Shown here: positions 25,231 to 33,380 of the stretch, piece by piece | How positions within the stretch are numbered: the stretch's first letter is position 1 | Layout of the letters: each line of letters starts with the position of its first letter | NCBI GenBank assembly: GCA_009773355.1 | Contig: WRPG01000015.1 | Span: 1 to 64,000 of the forward strand | Source of the DNA: Limisphaerales bacterium | GTDB taxonomy: Bacteria; Verrucomicrobiota; Verrucomicrobiia; Limisphaerales; SXTU01 | Length of the DNA: 64,000 nucleotides | Direction of reading: 5' to 3' | Position numbers and translations under genes: made by a program | The notes under the pieces: generated by a model | The model's input: only the letters and a program-made list of their open reading frames with translations | What the model was told of the DNA's origin: nothing | Database searches by the model: none

Positions 25231-26582
25231 ATGAGCCTCCCATCACCGATGCGGACCGTTATCCGACTCTGACGGAAGCCGGGCGGCGGATGATTGAGTT
25301 CCTGCGCGAACACCCGCACGCGCCGATCTACCGCAACGAGAGTGGCAATCGCCTGACCGCTGCCGATGTGGAACGGGTGCGCGCCTTTGCCCGTGAGGCG
25401 GCGGAAGCCCGCGTCGGCTGGGCACCCGGCTCGCTGCCACAATGGCTGCCGGAATTGGTCGAGCGATGCTATGCGGAAGTGCCGTTTTACCGCCGGCACG
25501 GCTCGGCTCCCGCGCGTTTGGCGGAGGTGCCGACCACCAGCCGGGCGGACCTCAGCCGGGACATCGCTCAGTTCGTCCCGGATACCGCACCAGTGGAGCG
25601 GCTCATCAACTTCCGCACGAGCGGCACCTCGGGACATCCGCTGCTGCTGGCCTCCGACCCGGTGGTGGCCGCCAGCTATCTGGCCTTTCACCAGCGGGCG
25701 TTCCGGCGCTTCGGCATCGAGCTGCGGCACAGGAGTGGCCAGGTGGGCGTGGTGCTCGTCGGCTTCCAGCGCAAGTGCTTCACCTACGTTTCCGTCACCC
25801 CGACGATGGGTGAATCAGGCCTGGCGAAAATCAATTTGCACCCGGACGATTGGCGGGCGCCTGGCGATGCGGCGAAATATCTGGATGCACTCGCGCCGGA
25901 GGTTTACACCGGCGACCCCATCTCCCTCGCCGAACTGGCGAAGCTGCCGTTCCAGACGCGGCCCCGCGCGCTGCTCTCCACCAGCATGGCGCTGCTGCCC
26001 GGCATGCGGCAGCGGCTGATGGAGCAGTTCGGCTGTCCCGTGCTGGACCTCTACTCGATGAACGAAGCCGGCCCGGTGGCCGTGGCGGATGAGCAAGTCG
26101 GCGGGCATGTGCTGCTGCAGCACCGGCTCTTTGTGGAGATACTGGATGCGAACGGACAGGCTGTGCCGCCGGGCGAGCGCGGCGAAGTCACCCTCACCGG
26201 AGGCTTCAATTTCTGCCTGCCGCTCCTGCGCTATCGCACCGGGGACTTTGCCGCACTGCGTTTCCTGGGCGAGGAACCGGTGCTGGTCGGACTGGAGGGC
26301 CGTCCCCCGGTGCGCTTCCGCACCATGCGGGGTGAGTGGCTCAACAACATCGAAGTGACGCACACGCTCCAACGGTATGTGCTGCCGCGTTTCACCCTGC
26401 ACCAAGGGGCGGATGGCGCATTGCAGTTGAACGCCGTCGCATTGGGGGCAAGCAAGGCCGACGTTCGTGCCGCATTACTCGATCTCTTTGGCCCGGGTCA
26501 GCCTCTTGCGCTCGACGAGGTCCAAACCTTTGGCGACAAGGTCGTGCAATACACCTCGGACTTGGCTGGGAGCGAACCGTGA
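25227..26582 (+). CDS. PaaK/CapK-like adenylate-forming enzyme
   Basis: The protein has 451 residues. FRTSGTSGHPLLL near 129-141 is the P-loop-like motif of adenylate-forming enzymes, YSMNEAGPVA the A5-type motif and RYRTGDFAAL the A7-type motif. FRTMRGEWLNNIEVT leads into the small C-terminal subdomain, as in phenylacetate-CoA ligase and CapK relatives. These enzymes activate a carboxylate as an acyl-adenylate and usually pass it to CoA or an amine. The substrate is unknown. ATG at 25227 overlaps the upstream stop. It ends the plus-strand series, 21 nt from the stop of the convergent SWIM gene. Pairing with a radical SAM enzyme and MoxR-vWA suggests a modification branch. Confidence 0.88.
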   Translation: MNEPPITDADRYPTLTEAGRRMIEFLREHPHAPIYRNESGNRLTAADVERVRAFAREAAEARVGWAPGSLPQWLPELVERCYAEVPFYRRHGSAPARLAEVPTTSRADLSRDIAQFVPDTAPVERLINFRTSGTSGHPLLLASDPVVAASYLAFHQRAFRRFGIELRHRSGQVGVVLVGFQRKCFTYVSVTPTMGESGLAKINLHPDDWRAPGDAAKYLDALAPEVYTGDPISLAELAKLPFQTRPRALLSTSMALLPGMRQRLMEQFGCPVLDLYSMNEAGPVAVADEQVGGHVLLQHRLFVEILDANGQAVPPGERGEVTLTGGFNFCLPLLRYRTGDFAALRFLGEEPVLVGLEGRPPVRFRTMRGEWLNNIEVTHTLQRYVLPRFTLHQGADGALQLNAVALGASKADVRAALLDLFGPGQPLALDEVQTFGDKVVQYTSDLAGSEP

Positions 26583-26602
26583 CCGGCCGGTGGCAAGCCG
26601 CT

Positions 26603-28621
26603 TCAAATCTGGCCCTGCCGATGCAACTGCCCAACGTAGGCGCAACGCAGCAGCGCGGTGGTATCCGGGGCGCGCGAACCCAGCGCTGACACGTGCGCGC
26701 CCAGTAAATTCAATCCCAGCCGCTGGGCGGGAGCGGCAAGCTGGCGCACGCGTTCCGACCGCAGCCCATTCGAGCCGTCGAGGCCGGATTCCGCCCAGGC
26801 CAGCAGTGCGTCGTCCAGTTCGTTGAGCAACTTCACCATCGCGGGGCAAGGCGGGGTCAGGGCTTCATCCTCATCCTCCAACGCCACCAGCTCATCCTCT
26901 TCAACCGGCGTGGAGGCGGGGCTGGCCGGGGCGGCGGGTTGCGGCTGGTCCAGCGCGAGGTGGGTGATGCCAGCCTGCGGCCGGTGCAGGGTGTGTGGTT
27001 GAAACTGGAGGCCGTGCGGAGTGGCCGTTGCCCGGCCGATGGCCACCGCGTCGCGCAAGGTTTCCGGTGGCACGGTTTCCAGAAACCGGATGGCTGGCCC
27101 GCTCAGGTCGTCAAAGGCCAGCTTCAAAAGCAGCGGGGCACCCGTCGCATCCAGCAGCAGCCAGTTGAACACTTGCTGCACGGGGTCGAAGGCACGACCG
27201 TCCCAAGTGGCAGGCCGGAGCGCGACGATGGCATCGAGTGGGTCGGCTTCCTTCAGCCCGGCGCTTTGGTGCTTGGCGAGATGTTCCGTCAGGCGTTGCC
27301 ATTCCGTGAAGACCGGCATTCCGTCCGGACACGGCGTCGTCGCTCCGGTGACCAATACGCGGCTCTTGCCAGAACTGGACAGGCGGAAGCCGGGATTGCG
27401 CCGGGCGTTGAGCAGGCGAAAGGAACTGCTCGCGAGCTGCCGGGGCGAAGCCGCGCCTTCCCACGGGCCGAACTGCGTGTAACGCGCCACTGGATTGAAG
27501 TCAGCCAACTGATGCCTCGGGCGGGATTCGGACCAGGAGTTCCACCGCTTCGCGCCGGTGTCCCAGAAGAGCAGCGTCAGCCCCTCGTAGCCAGACGCGG
27601 CGCGCCACGGCCAGGCGGCGACGCCCACGAGGTCGAGACCGCCCACCTCGTCATAGCGCGACCTATGCTGACCCACCAGATCGGGACGCGGGTGATCACC
27701 GCCCGCCACGAGGGCGGCGCAGAGCGCGTGCGTGTGGACCATCCGCTGGAGCAGGCGCGCGAGGCTGGCGCGCGCATCGCGCGCCACGGCGAGGGCGGTT
27801 TCGTCCGCCAGTCCGCGCACGGCGAGGGCGAGCCGGGGCAGATGCACGCCGAGCGCGGAGACGGCCAGCGTGGCCCAACGTTGCTGATGCGCGGCGGAGA
27901 GGCGTGCCAGGCCGATGGCGAGCGATTCCGCAAGCAAGGCCTGACACGCGGCCAGCACCTCCGCCCGCGTGCGGGGCGCGCCGGCGGCCGCCTCCAATGC
28001 ATTGTCGTTGCCGGCGAACTGCCATTCCTGGTCCGCGGCACGTTGCAGCGCAATGACCGACGCAACCACCATTGCGCGCGGGTCGTGCCGGCCGCCGGAG
28101 ACGATGGCTCCGTCGAGGCCGCCACCGGCGACGAAGTGGCATTCGAGGTTCAGCGCGGACAAACGCACTTGCAGCCCGCGCTCGCGGTCCACCTCCCAGC
28201 CGGCGCGTGAAGCCAGATCGCAGCCCGCGCGGAACGCGGCCTTGCCGGCCCACTGCTCCAATTGCTCACGCGAGAGCTGCAACAACTCGGCTTCGCAACT
28301 GGGTGGAGGAGTTGCGGTCGTTACTGTGGCTTCGCCAGTGTTCTGGCGCAGAAACAGCACCGCACCAAGAATGTGCTGGCAGATGCCGCTGGCCGGACAG
28401 GAACAGCGTGCGGTCGCTGGTCCGCTCTCCGGCAGGGCAACCGTGGCATCGCCCACCTGCACGCGCAGGACGCCGGCCTCCTCGCCGAGGACGTTCACCG
28501 GGACGGCGCGTTCGCGGTCCTTCTGCGCCCGGCGCAGCAGGCCCTTGCTGGCGAGAGCTTCGAGCGCCGCATCATCGAGGGACGCGGCGAGACGGCGCAG
28601 GCTGGTTTCGAGCGGGGTCAC
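26603..28621 (-). CDS. SWIM zinc-finger protein, YehQ-like
   Basis: The protein is about 672 residues from the GTG at 28621, which overlaps the upstream TGA as GTGA; a GTG at 28648 would add nine residues. The SWIM finger is near the N-terminus: RCSCPASGICQHIL with Cys73, Cys75, Cys81 and His83. The rest is helical with a long Ala/Leu/Arg-rich central part and an acidic linker (EEDELVALEDEDEAL). In the E. coli yeh cluster the SWIM protein YehQ is encoded next to the vWA protein YehP, the same order as here. Its function is unknown; SWIM fingers bind DNA or proteins. It is last in its operon. Confidence 0.85.
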   Translation of the reverse strand: MTPLETSLRRLAASLDDAALEALASKGLLRRAQKDRERAVPVNVLGEEAGVLRVQVGDATVALPESGPATARCSCPASGICQHILGAVLFLRQNTGEATVTTATPPPSCEAELLQLSREQLEQWAGKAAFRAGCDLASRAGWEVDRERGLQVRLSALNLECHFVAGGGLDGAIVSGGRHDPRAMVVASVIALQRAADQEWQFAGNDNALEAAAGAPRTRAEVLAACQALLAESLAIGLARLSAAHQQRWATLAVSALGVHLPRLALAVRGLADETALAVARDARASLARLLQRMVHTHALCAALVAGGDHPRPDLVGQHRSRYDEVGGLDLVGVAAWPWRAASGYEGLTLLFWDTGAKRWNSWSESRPRHQLADFNPVARYTQFGPWEGAASPRQLASSSFRLLNARRNPGFRLSSSGKSRVLVTGATTPCPDGMPVFTEWQRLTEHLAKHQSAGLKEADPLDAIVALRPATWDGRAFDPVQQVFNWLLLDATGAPLLLKLAFDDLSGPAIRFLETVPPETLRDAVAIGRATATPHGLQFQPHTLHRPQAGITHLALDQPQPAAPASPASTPVEEDELVALEDEDEALTPPCPAMVKLLNELDDALLAWAESGLDGSNGLRSERVRQLAAPAQRLGLNLLGAHVSALGSRAPDTTALLRCAYVGQLHRQGQI

Positions 28622-29736
28622 TTTGAATTTACGATCTTGGCCAGCCACTCGGCCAGATGCTTGGGCGTGAGCGCGGCGATCTCCATGCCGGCCTCCGCGA
28701 GCTTGTCCGCCATCGCCCGGTCGTAGATGGGCGTGGCGGTTTGGTCAAGCGAGGCAAGGCCCAGCAGCTTCGCGCCACTCTCGCGGATGCGCCGGCAGGT
28801 GTTGAGCAACACGGCCGGCGAAGCGCCCTCGCAGAAGTCACTGACCAGAACGACCACCGTGCGGTGCGGATTTTCAACGAGCTGCTCGCAGTAGGCCAGC
28901 GCCTTGCCGATGTCCGTGCCGCCGCCAAGCTGCACGCTCATGAGGACTTCCACTGGGTCCTCCACATGGTCGCTGAGGTCCACGATGCTGGTGTCAAACA
29001 CCACCAGCTTCACGCGGATGAGCGGCAGTCCCGCGAGGATGCCCGCCATCACGGCGCTGTGGATGACCGAATCCGCCATGCTGCCGCTTTGGTCCACGCA
29101 GAGGATGACCTGCCACGGGAGCTGCCGCGTGTTGCGGGCGAAGAAGCGCGGCTCCTGCAGGATGAGCTGGCGGCGCTGCGGGTCGAAGTGCTTGAGGTTG
29201 CGCCGCACCGTGCCGCGCCAGTCAAAGTTTTGCGCGGCCTTCTGCGGGCTGTGACGGAAGCGGTTCAAGCGGCCTGCCAGCGCACGGCGCACCTCGGCTT
29301 CCAGCTTTCGCTTCAGCTCCTCCACCACCTGCCGGATGATGCGGCGCGCGGTTTGCAGCACTTCGCCCTGTAGATGACCGCGGAAGGTCAGCAGGGTTTT
29401 CAGCAGGTCCATGTTCGGCTCCAGCTTTTCGAGCGTCTCCTTGTCGGTCACCAGCTCCGTCAGTCCGTAGCGGTCGAGCGCGTGCTTCTCGATGACCTCG
29501 ACGACGTCGCGGGGGAACAGCTCGCGCACCTCGCCGAGCCACGTCGGGATGTTGAGCTGGGAAGGGTCAAGCGTGCCAGCCGGCTGCCGCTCGCGCACGC
29601 CGCGGCCCTCATACTCGCGCGAGTAAAGGTAATCCAACGCGGCCTCCATGCGCGCGTCGCGGGCGGACAGCGGCAGGCTGAGCCGCTGCTCGGCGAAGCG
29701 GCCCAGCACCAGCCGCCAGCGGGACGTGGTGCTCAT
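28618..29736 (-). CDS. vWA-domain protein, YehP-like
   Basis: The protein has 372 residues. About 1-205 is helical. The vWA domain follows with MIDAS motif CVDQSGSM (Asp215, Ser217, Ser219), QLGGGTDIGKAL for the Thr and LVSDFCEG for the final Asp, so metal binding should be intact. It is the presumed partner of the MoxR ATPase two genes upstream. Order and content match E. coli yehP. ATG at 29736 overlaps the DUF5682 stop as ATGA, and the stop overlaps the SWIM start as GTGA, so all three should be co-translated. Confidence 0.9.
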   Translation of the reverse strand: MSTTSRWRLVLGRFAEQRLSLPLSARDARMEAALDYLYSREYEGRGVRERQPAGTLDPSQLNIPTWLGEVRELFPRDVVEVIEKHALDRYGLTELVTDKETLEKLEPNMDLLKTLLTFRGHLQGEVLQTARRIIRQVVEELKRKLEAEVRRALAGRLNRFRHSPQKAAQNFDWRGTVRRNLKHFDPQRRQLILQEPRFFARNTRQLPWQVILCVDQSGSMADSVIHSAVMAGILAGLPLIRVKLVVFDTSIVDLSDHVEDPVEVLMSVQLGGGTDIGKALAYCEQLVENPHRTVVVLVSDFCEGASPAVLLNTCRRIRESGAKLLGLASLDQTATPIYDRAMADKLAEAGMEIAALTPKHLAEWLAKIVNSK

Positions 29737-32264
29737 GCCGGCACCTCCAGCCAGGCACCCAGCCCGTCGTCGCGCAGGGCTTGCTTCGCGGCGGCATCGA
29801 GGCGCAGCGCGGCCAGCACGTCGTCCTCCGAAACGTCACTGCGCTGCGGCAGCACGCCGAGCGGCTCGCCGCCGTGCAATCGCGCGACTACCCCGGCGAC
29901 CTGGTCCGTCTCGCGCGGCGTGAGACTGGCAAACGCGAGCCGCAGGTGCGGCAGCTTCGTGATGAAATCTTCATCGCTCCATGCAGCCAGCAGGTGGTCC
30001 ACGGCGTCCGCGAGCGCGGGCTGCCGCCACGCCAGCTCACGGCAGGTGCGCAGCAGGCCGATGAGGAATCCCACCTGCCCGCCGGCTTGTAAGGTGGCGG
30101 CGTTGAGGGCACCGGTCACGCGGCGCAACAGCTCGGCCTCGGGCAGCTGGTCGTTCGCCACGAGCAGGCCGTTGACTCCGCCCAGCAGCAGGGCGGGACC
30201 GCGCGATTGCTCCGCCAGCCTGGTCAGCGGTTCCCAATACAATCCGGCGTCGAAGGAGTCCTTCGTTGCGAGGCCAGACGCAAGCAGCTCGCGCAGGCGG
30301 GCGAGCGCCGCGACGGTCTCGTCTGCGGCATCCTCCGGCGTGTCCGCGAGCTGGTGCAGCAGATAGCACGCGCGCTCGAAGGCGGCCCGCGCGAGCTGTG
30401 GAATCTCTGCCAGCCGGTGCGCTTCCAGTGGTTCGCGGGACTCCCAAAGGAGCACGAGCTGACTCAGCGCGCCCGTGAGCGAGGTGAAGGTGGGGTCCTC
30501 CGCGACCTGCTCCGAGATGAGCGTGACCAGCCGGCCCGTGTGCCGGTGCAGCCCCAGCCGGCACGCCTGCACCAGCAAGCCCACGGCCTCGCCCGCACTG
30601 CGGCCCCGACCGCCGGCCTCCAGTGCAGCGACGGCATGCAGCAGGCGGTTCGTGGTGGCCTCCTCGACCGTCGCGCCGAACACCCCCGCTTCGACCAACT
30701 GGCTCTCGGTCTGCGGCGACCACTGGTAGTCCCAGTGCTCATGCAAGCGCTCCAGCCCCGTGCCGCGCGCGAAGTCCGGCCCGGCGGCCAGCGTGGCGAA
30801 AGGCACCTCCAGCAGCGCGAGGCTGTGCAGGAACCGGCTGGACTCGCGGTGCGGGGCCTTGCGGTAGAGATCAAGTGACAGCTTGCGGCGGACGGAATCA
30901 CCGAGGTTCAGCCGCAGCCGTTCGGCGCGCGCACGAAAGTCATTCACCAGCGGCGGCGACCCGGCGGCAGCGGGCACTTCCCCGATGCGCGTGCCGCCCA
31001 ACGCGTGACGAGCGAGGCCGAGCACGACCTCACCCTCCGCGTCGAGCGCCCCTTTGACAAAGCAACTGCGGATGCCATCGAGCAGATCCTCGCGCGTCGG
31101 CCCGGGATGGCCGCGCAGTTGGGCGAGCCGCCGCGCCTGTTCGAGCGCGGCGATGGCGTCGGCGGGCGACAGCGCAACGGCGAGTTTCTTCCGCCGGGTG
31201 AGCTGGCTGAGTTCGACGAGCACGCGCGCAGCCAGGTCTGCGAAAGGTTCGGCTTCGCCCGCCTGCGCCGCCTGCCAGACTTGGTCGTAGTAAAACGGCG
31301 AAGGCATTCCGGCCGCGTAGCCATTGAGCGCGTCGAGCTGCTCGAAGCTGTAGCGGACGAGGCAGGCAAGGGCTTCGGCAGGTGGCTTTTCGTCGCGGGG
31401 CACGCCGGGGAGCACCCTGGCATTGACCAGCCCCGGCAGCGCCACGGTGTGAAAGCCGCCGGTCACGACGACAATGGACTTTGCCCCCCGGGCAAGTTCC
31501 TTGCGAATGGCGGCGGCCATGGCGGCTTCGCGGGCCAGTGTGCCATCAGCGCGCAAGGACGCCTCCGTGGCCTCGACTCGCGCGAAGTAGCACCACGCGG
31601 CGACATCGCGGATGAAGCCGGGGCCGGGAGCGGTGTCTGCCAGCCGGGTCTCGAAACAATGATCCCACAGGTCGTTGTGGTCGCGGCAGCCGGCGCGGCG
31701 GGCGAGGGCTTGCAGATAGCGGCTGCGCGCGAGGTGCTGTTCGGAGAGCAGAGACTCGACGCGCGGCGCGTCAGGGGCCTGTTCCGCTGCCAGCTCCGCG
31801 CGCGCTTGCGCGGGGTAGTCGAGGTCAATGAAGCGCAGCTTTGCCCCGAGCGATTTGCCGACTCGCAGCGCAACCAGCTCGGGCGAGTAATCGCAGAACG
31901 GGTAATAAGCGGCCCGGCGGGGCGGCGGCAGGGAACGTGTCTTGGCCTCGGCCTGTGCGTCATTGGCCTCCAGCTGCTCCGCGAAGCTCGTGTAGATGGC
32001 GAAAGGTGCCTTCGCCTCGGAATGCAGCAGCAAGGGAATCAGCGGCGTGAAACTGGCCGGGCCCTCGATGAGCACCGCCTCCGGCTTCCGCTCGCGCAGG
32101 ACCCGCTCGAGATGCCGTGCGCAGGCCGGGCTGTGGTGGCGGATGGGGAAGTAGAGGATGCGCTCGCTGACCAAGGTGGCGAGGAAGGCGTCGAGGGCCG
32201 GCGCTGCCCCCGCCGCATCCACCGCCTCACGTCGGCGGCTACGAGGAGTCACGCGCGCAGCCAT
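29733..32264 (-). CDS. DUF5682-family protein, YehM-like
   Basis: The protein has 843 residues. The N-terminus has YFPIRHHSPACARHLERVL, the RHHSP motif of DUF5682, followed by AVLIEGPASFTPLI, FIDLDYPAQARAEL and IVVVTGGFHTVALPGL. These motifs recall the TraB/ChaN-like fold, whose members include putative proteases or haem-binding proteins. The C-terminal half is helical. ATG at 32264 lies inside the end of the MoxR gene. Position between MoxR and vWA genes corresponds to yehM in E. coli. Biochemical function is unknown. Confidence 0.85.
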   Translation of the reverse strand: MAARVTPRSRRREAVDAAGAAPALDAFLATLVSERILYFPIRHHSPACARHLERVLRERKPEAVLIEGPASFTPLIPLLLHSEAKAPFAIYTSFAEQLEANDAQAEAKTRSLPPPRRAAYYPFCDYSPELVALRVGKSLGAKLRFIDLDYPAQARAELAAEQAPDAPRVESLLSEQHLARSRYLQALARRAGCRDHNDLWDHCFETRLADTAPGPGFIRDVAAWCYFARVEATEASLRADGTLAREAAMAAAIRKELARGAKSIVVVTGGFHTVALPGLVNARVLPGVPRDEKPPAEALACLVRYSFEQLDALNGYAAGMPSPFYYDQVWQAAQAGEAEPFADLAARVLVELSQLTRRKKLAVALSPADAIAALEQARRLAQLRGHPGPTREDLLDGIRSCFVKGALDAEGEVVLGLARHALGGTRIGEVPAAAGSPPLVNDFRARAERLRLNLGDSVRRKLSLDLYRKAPHRESSRFLHSLALLEVPFATLAAGPDFARGTGLERLHEHWDYQWSPQTESQLVEAGVFGATVEEATTNRLLHAVAALEAGGRGRSAGEAVGLLVQACRLGLHRHTGRLVTLISEQVAEDPTFTSLTGALSQLVLLWESREPLEAHRLAEIPQLARAAFERACYLLHQLADTPEDAADETVAALARLRELLASGLATKDSFDAGLYWEPLTRLAEQSRGPALLLGGVNGLLVANDQLPEAELLRRVTGALNAATLQAGGQVGFLIGLLRTCRELAWRQPALADAVDHLLAAWSDEDFITKLPHLRLAFASLTPRETDQVAGVVARLHGGEPLGVLPQRSDVSEDDVLAALRLDAAAKQALRDDGLGAWLEVPA

Positions 32265-33379
32265 TTCCTCGCCTCGTAGAATTCCTGCCAGGTGCGGTTG
32301 CCCTTGCCGCGCGCCTTCACCACGACATCGAAGTAGTGTTTGAGCTTCTTGAGGTCGTCGGGGTTGTCCTTGAGCACCGTGCCGAGCAACTGCCGCGCGA
32401 CATGGCCGGCCCCCAGCCGCGCGTTGCCGAAGTAGGCCGCGTCGAGGGCCGCCGAGTGGCTCACGGCGACGGCCTCGGCCGTGGAGAGCACGGTGCTGGG
32501 CCGGTCCACGACGGTGCCCTCGGCGGTGCGGCCGTGCCGCAGGTCGTTGAACGTGGTCACCAGAAGCGCCAGCACGTCGGTCGGGCACTCGACCCTCACC
32601 GCCGAGTCCTGGAGGAGGGCCGCGGTCTGCTCCTGCACGAGGCGGAGCTCCATCGCATGGTCAGCCAGCGGCGCGACGGTCTCGAAGTTGAAGCGGCGCT
32701 TGAGAGCGCTCGACATTTCATGCACGCCGCGGTCACGGAGGTTAGCGGTGGCGATGACGTTGAATCCCTTGCCCGCGAAGAGCACGCCGTCCGCACCAGA
32801 CAGCTCGGGCACCTGCATGGCCTTGTCTGAGAGCAGGCTCACGAGCGTGTCCTGGATTTCCGGCTGGCAGCGGGTGATCTCCTCGAAGCGCACGAGCGCC
32901 CCGGCCCTCATCGCGCTGTAGAGCGGCGACGGCACAAGCGCGCGCAGCGACGGTCCTTCCGCGAGCAGCAGCGCGTAGTTCCACGAGTAGCGGATGTGGT
33001 CATCGGTCGTGCCGGCGGTGCCTTGGATGGTCAGGAGCGACGTGCCGCAGACGGCGGCGGCCAGCAGCTCCGAAATCATGGACTTCGCCGTGCCCGGCTC
33101 GCCGACGAGCAACAGGCCGCGGTTGCCCAGCAGCGTGACGATGCAGCGCTCCACCAGCGCGTCGTCGCCGTAAAACTTCTGCATGACGACAGTCTTGGTT
33201 TTCTTGCCGCCCCACTCGTGGGGCAACGCGTCGCCGTTGGAGCCGAGCAGGAACGTGCGGACCGCCTTCGGCGAGAGCTTCCAGCCGGGCGGGCGCGAGT
33301 CGCGGTCATTCGCGGTGAGCGCGGCAAGTTCCGCTTCGTGGAGCATTTCCGCTGGCGGGCGCAGGGAGTTGGTTTTCAT
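32249..33379 (-). CDS. MoxR-family AAA+ ATPase, YehL-like
   Basis: The protein has 376 residues, near the usual MoxR length. Walker A LVGEPGTAKSM is at 92-102, Walker B-like ALVRFEEITRCQPEIQD near 160, sensor FNVIATANLRDRGVHEMSSALKRRF includes the arginine-rich segment, and there is a helical lid. This is the ATPase of the yeh-like operon and likely remodels complexes with the vWA protein. It differs clearly from the MoxR at 19246, which has a long N-terminal extension. ATG at 33379 is 1 nt after the DUF4132 stop. Confidence 0.92.
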   Translation of the reverse strand: MKTNSLRPPAEMLHEAELAALTANDRDSRPPGWKLSPKAVRTFLLGSNGDALPHEWGGKKTKTVVMQKFYGDDALVERCIVTLLGNRGLLLVGEPGTAKSMISELLAAAVCGTSLLTIQGTAGTTDDHIRYSWNYALLLAEGPSLRALVPSPLYSAMRAGALVRFEEITRCQPEIQDTLVSLLSDKAMQVPELSGADGVLFAGKGFNVIATANLRDRGVHEMSSALKRRFNFETVAPLADHAMELRLVQEQTAALLQDSAVRVECPTDVLALLVTTFNDLRHGRTAEGTVVDRPSTVLSTAEAVAVSHSAALDAAYFGNARLGAGHVARQLLGTVLKDNPDDLKKLKHYFDVVVKARGKGNRTWQEFYEARKWLRA

Positions 33380-33380
33380 G

